Assembly: GCA_016935985.1 (NCBI GenBank)
Contig: JAFGPW010000001.1
Coordinates: 1 to 64,000 of the forward strand
DNA from: Candidatus Woesearchaeota archaeon
GTDB taxonomy: Archaea > Nanobdellota > Nanobdellia > Woesearchaeales > JAFGPW01
Direction of reading: 5' to 3'
DNA length: 64,000 nucleotides
Shown in pieces: positions 61,567-64,000 of this stretch; positions within the stretch are counted from its first letter, which is position 1, and each line of letters begins with the position of its first letter. The notes beneath the pieces were generated by a model. That model was given only the letters and a program-made list of their open reading frames with translations. It ran no database searches and was not told the DNA's origin. Made by a program: the position numbers and the translations under genes.

Positions 61567-63327
61567 ATGGCAGGCGCCCAGGCGGCTCGGGAGAGGGAGC
61601 AGGAGAAGGAGCGGGGAAGGCAGGACGCGTTCTACCGCGAGCTCATCGCCGCCGTCAAGGCGAGCCCGCGGCTCGGGAAGGATGGGCTCTCAAAGATCAA
61701 GTACCGCCTGTGCGGGAAGCACGGCATCGGCCGGCCGCCGACCGACATCGCGATCCTGCTGCATGCCGACGAGGCCGATGTCCCGGCGCTCGCGCGCCGG
61801 CTGAAGACCAAGCCTGGGAGGGGCATCTCCGGCGTCTCCGTCGTCGCGGTGATGACGCGGCCGCGGGCGTGCCCGCACGGCAGATGCCGGATGTGCCCGG
61901 GCGGCATCCGCTCTGCCTTCGGCACGGTCCCGCAGAGCTACACGGGGAGGGAGCCCGCCACCATGCGCGGCATCAGGAACAGGTACGACGCCTACCTCCA
62001 GGTGTTCAACCGGCTCGAGCAGTACGTCGTGATGGGCCACGTCCCGGAGAAGGCCGAGCTCATCGTGATGGGCGGCACATTCCCGTCGTTCCCGAAGCGG
62101 TACCGCGAGCGGTTCGTCGCCGACGCGTTCGCCGCGATGAACGACTTCTCTCGCCTGTTCTTCAGGGAGGGGAATCTCGACCTGCCGCGATTCAAGCGGT
62201 TCTTCCTGCTGCCCGGGAAGGTCGGCGACCCTGCGCGGGACCGGGAGGTGCGGCGACGGATGCTCGCCGGGAAGCGGAAGCGGGAGCGCGTGCTGGAGAA
62301 GGAGCAGGCGAGGAACGAGACCGCGGCGGTGCGCTGCGTCGGCCTGACCATCGAGACGCGTCCCGACTACGGCATGCGGCGCCACGGCCTCGCGATGCTC
62401 CGGCTCGGCGCGACGAGGGTCGAGGTCGGCGTGCAGTCGACGGATGACGACGCGCTCGCGAGAATCGGACGTGGCCACACGGTGGCCGACAGCATCCAGT
62501 CGATGCGCGAGCTGCGCGACCTCGGCTTCAAGCTGAACGTCCATTATATGCTCGGGCTGCCGGGCATGACGCGGAAAAAGGATGTCGAGGGCATGCATCG
62601 CCTGTTCGACGACCCGGACTTCCGGCCTGACATGCTCAAGATCTACCCGTGCATGGTGATGAGGGGGACGCCGCTCCATCGGGATTGGCGACAGGGAAGG
62701 TTCAGGCCGATCGGGACGAAGGAGGCGGTCGAGCGCATCATCGCGGCGAAGCGCCGGGTGCCGCCGTACTGCAGGATCATGCGGGTGCAGCGCGACATCC
62801 CGACCGCCGTCACCGAGGCGGGCGTCGGCATGACGAACCTGCGCCAGCTCGTGCATGCGGAGATGCGCAGGCGCGGCGAGAGGTGCCGGTGCATCAGGTG
62901 CCGGGAGGTCGGCCGCGCCCCGGCGGGCGGCGGGAAGGGCGTGTCGTACGGCACCATCGAGTATCTGGCAGCGCAGGGGCATGAGCGTTTCATCTTCGCG
63001 GGCAGGCGTACGGCCGGCGAGTGGCGGCTGCTCGGCTTCGCGCGCCTCCGGTTCCCGTCCGACGACCCGGATGCCGCGTTCCTGCGCGAGCTGCACGTGT
63101 ACGGCAGCGCGACCCCGCTCGGCGAGAGGGGCGAGGTCCAGCATACCGGCATCGGACGGGAGCTCATGCGGCGCGCCGAGACGCAGGCGACGGCTGCCGG
63201 GAGATCCCGGCTGCTGGTGATCTCCGGCATCGGCGTCAGGGGCTACTACCGCCGGCTCGGCTACCGCAGGGGCGGTCCTGAGCGGCTCTATATGGAGAAG
63301 CGCCTTGGGACAGGGCATCGGGGCTGA
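61567..63327 (+). CDS. elp3: tRNA uridine(34) acetyltransferase Elp3 (radical SAM plus GNAT)
   Basis: 586 residues from ATG 61567; the TATA-like attaataaa (about 61533-61541) is about 26 bases upstream, so leaderless translation is expected, and the longer frame from 61489 is rejected. The radical SAM cluster motif ACPHGRCRMCPGG (Cys102, Cys107, Cys110) and GLTIETRPDYG are clear; the C-terminal GNAT domain contains QHTGIGRELMRRAE and GYYRRLGYRRGG. It forms the carboxymethyl group on wobble uridine of tRNA. Length is typical of archaeal Elp3. It directly borders the R-M island. Confidence 0.95.
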   Translation: MAGAQAAREREQEKERGRQDAFYRELIAAVKASPRLGKDGLSKIKYRLCGKHGIGRPPTDIAILLHADEADVPALARRLKTKPGRGISGVSVVAVMTRPRACPHGRCRMCPGGIRSAFGTVPQSYTGREPATMRGIRNRYDAYLQVFNRLEQYVVMGHVPEKAELIVMGGTFPSFPKRYRERFVADAFAAMNDFSRLFFREGNLDLPRFKRFFLLPGKVGDPARDREVRRRMLAGKRKRERVLEKEQARNETAAVRCVGLTIETRPDYGMRRHGLAMLRLGATRVEVGVQSTDDDALARIGRGHTVADSIQSMRELRDLGFKLNVHYMLGLPGMTRKKDVEGMHRLFDDPDFRPDMLKIYPCMVMRGTPLHRDWRQGRFRPIGTKEAVERIIAAKRRVPPYCRIMRVQRDIPTAVTEAGVGMTNLRQLVHAEMRRRGERCRCIRCREVGRAPAGGGKGVSYGTIEYLAAQGHERFIFAGRRTAGEWRLLGFARLRFPSDDPDAAFLRELHVYGSATPLGERGEVQHTGIGRELMRRAETQATAAGRSRLLVISGIGVRGYYRRLGYRRGGPERLYMEKRLGTGHRG

Positions 63328-63340
63328 AAGTTTTTTATAG
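63328..63340 (+). promoter_or_regulatory. TATA box of the NSUN-like gene
   Basis: agttttttatag lies about 25-33 bases before ATG 63362 and begins at the elp3 stop, predicting a leaderless transcript. Confidence 0.55.
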
Positions 63341-63361
63341 GGAGCCCGATTCCGGGATGCC

Positions 63362-64000
63362 ATGCCCTTCGTCCGCGAGCCCATCCCCGACCGCGAGTCC
63401 ATCGAGATCAAGCCCGGCTTCCGGGAGCGCTACAGCGCGCTCACCGACTGGGAGCCGTTCATCGACTTCTCGCTCTCATTCCTGCAGCGGAGCATCAGGG
63501 TGAACACGCTCAAGACGACGGTCGGGCGGGCGCGACGGCGCCTGTCTTCGGATTGGGAACTCGAGCCGATCCCCTGGTGCCCGGAGGGGTTCTGGGTGAA
63601 GAGCGAGCGCCGGGACATCGGCAACACCACCCTCCACGCCCTCGGCCACATCTACGTCCAGGAGGCGGTCTCGATGATCCCGCCGATCGTGCTCGATCCG
63701 AGGCCAGGCGAGCATGTGCTCGATCTGTGCGCGTCTCCCGGCTCCAAGACCACCCAGATCGCCGCGATGATGCGGAACGAGGGGGCGCTCGTCGCGAACG
63801 ACATGACCGGCGCGCGCATGAAGCCGCTCGGGCTCAACCTCCAGCGGTGCGGGGTCTCGAACGCGATCATCACGATGATGGAGGGCCAGTGGTTCACGGG
63901 CAAGAGCTTCGACCGCGTGCTCGTGGACGCGCCCTGCTCGGGCACCGGCACGATCCGGAAGTCGCTCAAGACGCTGCGCATGTGGAACCCCGGCATGACC
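63362..64000 (+). CDS. NSUN-type RNA m5C methyltransferase (3' end beyond window)
   Basis: 213 codons are visible. The N-terminal part contains RVNTLKTT, a conserved NOL1/NOP2/Sun-family strand, and HIYVQEAVSMIPP. The AdoMet-binding site is VLDLCASPGSKTTQIA, followed by LVANDM and FDRVLVDAPCSGTGTIR, where the motif IV Cys releases the product. The second catalytic Cys (TCS motif VI) should lie just past the edge. The family methylates cytosine C5 in tRNA or rRNA; archaeal members of this length often act on tRNA. An ATG at 63357 is out of frame. Confidence 0.92.
   Translation, partial: MPFVREPIPDRESIEIKPGFRERYSALTDWEPFIDFSLSFLQRSIRVNTLKTTVGRARRRLSSDWELEPIPWCPEGFWVKSERRDIGNTTLHALGHIYVQEAVSMIPPIVLDPRPGEHVLDLCASPGSKTTQIAAMMRNEGALVANDMTGARMKPLGLNLQRCGVSNAIITMMEGQWFTGKSFDRVLVDAPCSGTGTIRKSLKTLRMWNPGMT

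Noticed and set aside
1-64000. tRNA, rRNA or CRISPR loci
   Set aside because: Gaps were read for cloverleaf-like sequence, rRNA motifs and regularly spaced repeats; none was convincing.

Overview
The window is GC-rich archaeal DNA. Evidence for Archaea: an archaellin with a class III signal peptide and an ArlC-type archaellum protein, an archaeal Elp3, many genes with a TATA box about 25 bases before a leaderless start, Lrp-type regulators, and surface proteins dense in N-glycosylation sequons (N-x-S/T). Several families, notably the 241-residue secreted protein at 20614-21339 and the eukaryote-like GT3 glycogen synthase, fit a DPANN-type archaeon. That placement is inference; no rRNA or marker phylogeny is available here.

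Left half (1-40.5 kb), cell surface: a giant minus-strand gene runs off the left edge (more than 4,684 codons). An archaellin, an ArlC-like protein, a membrane-anchored surface protein, a small secreted protein, a 3,958-residue repeat protein, a 1,023-residue PKD protein and a roughly 900-residue toroid-fold membrane protein follow on the plus strand. Four of the surface genes share one layout: a small predicted DNA-binding protein is encoded immediately upstream and translationally coupled to the surface gene (ATGA overlap in three cases, 6-base gap in one). Each pair lies behind an AT-rich promoter with direct repeats or palindromes beside the TATA box. I consider this recurrent regulator-plus-surface-protein module the most interesting candidate system in the window.

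Middle (40.5-48 kb), mostly minus strand: a HAD-family protein, a P2-type Ca2+-transporter-like ATPase preceded by a 37-codon ORF, a zinc-ribbon protein and an ArsR-like regulator, then a double-domain Lrp regulator with a perfect inverted repeat around its TATA box, a small membrane protein and a CPA2 antiporter.

Right (48-58.7 kb), glycogen/starch metabolism: a GH57 amylase-type enzyme with a small partner domain, a GT4 synthase-like glycosyltransferase, an Lrp-like regulator, a GT3 glycogen synthase, a GalT-like transferase, a sugar-1-phosphate nucleotidyltransferase and a glycogen debranching enzyme. Together they could make sugar nucleotides, build the polymer and degrade it.

At 58.8-61.5 kb an AT-rich insertion carries a putative restriction enzyme, a winged-helix controller and a DNA methyltransferase, bounded by nested inverted repeats and a near-identical direct repeat. 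GC-rich sequence then resumes with elp3 and the start of an NSUN-type RNA cytosine methyltransferase cut by the right edge. No rRNA, tRNA, CRISPR array or intact transposase was recognised.
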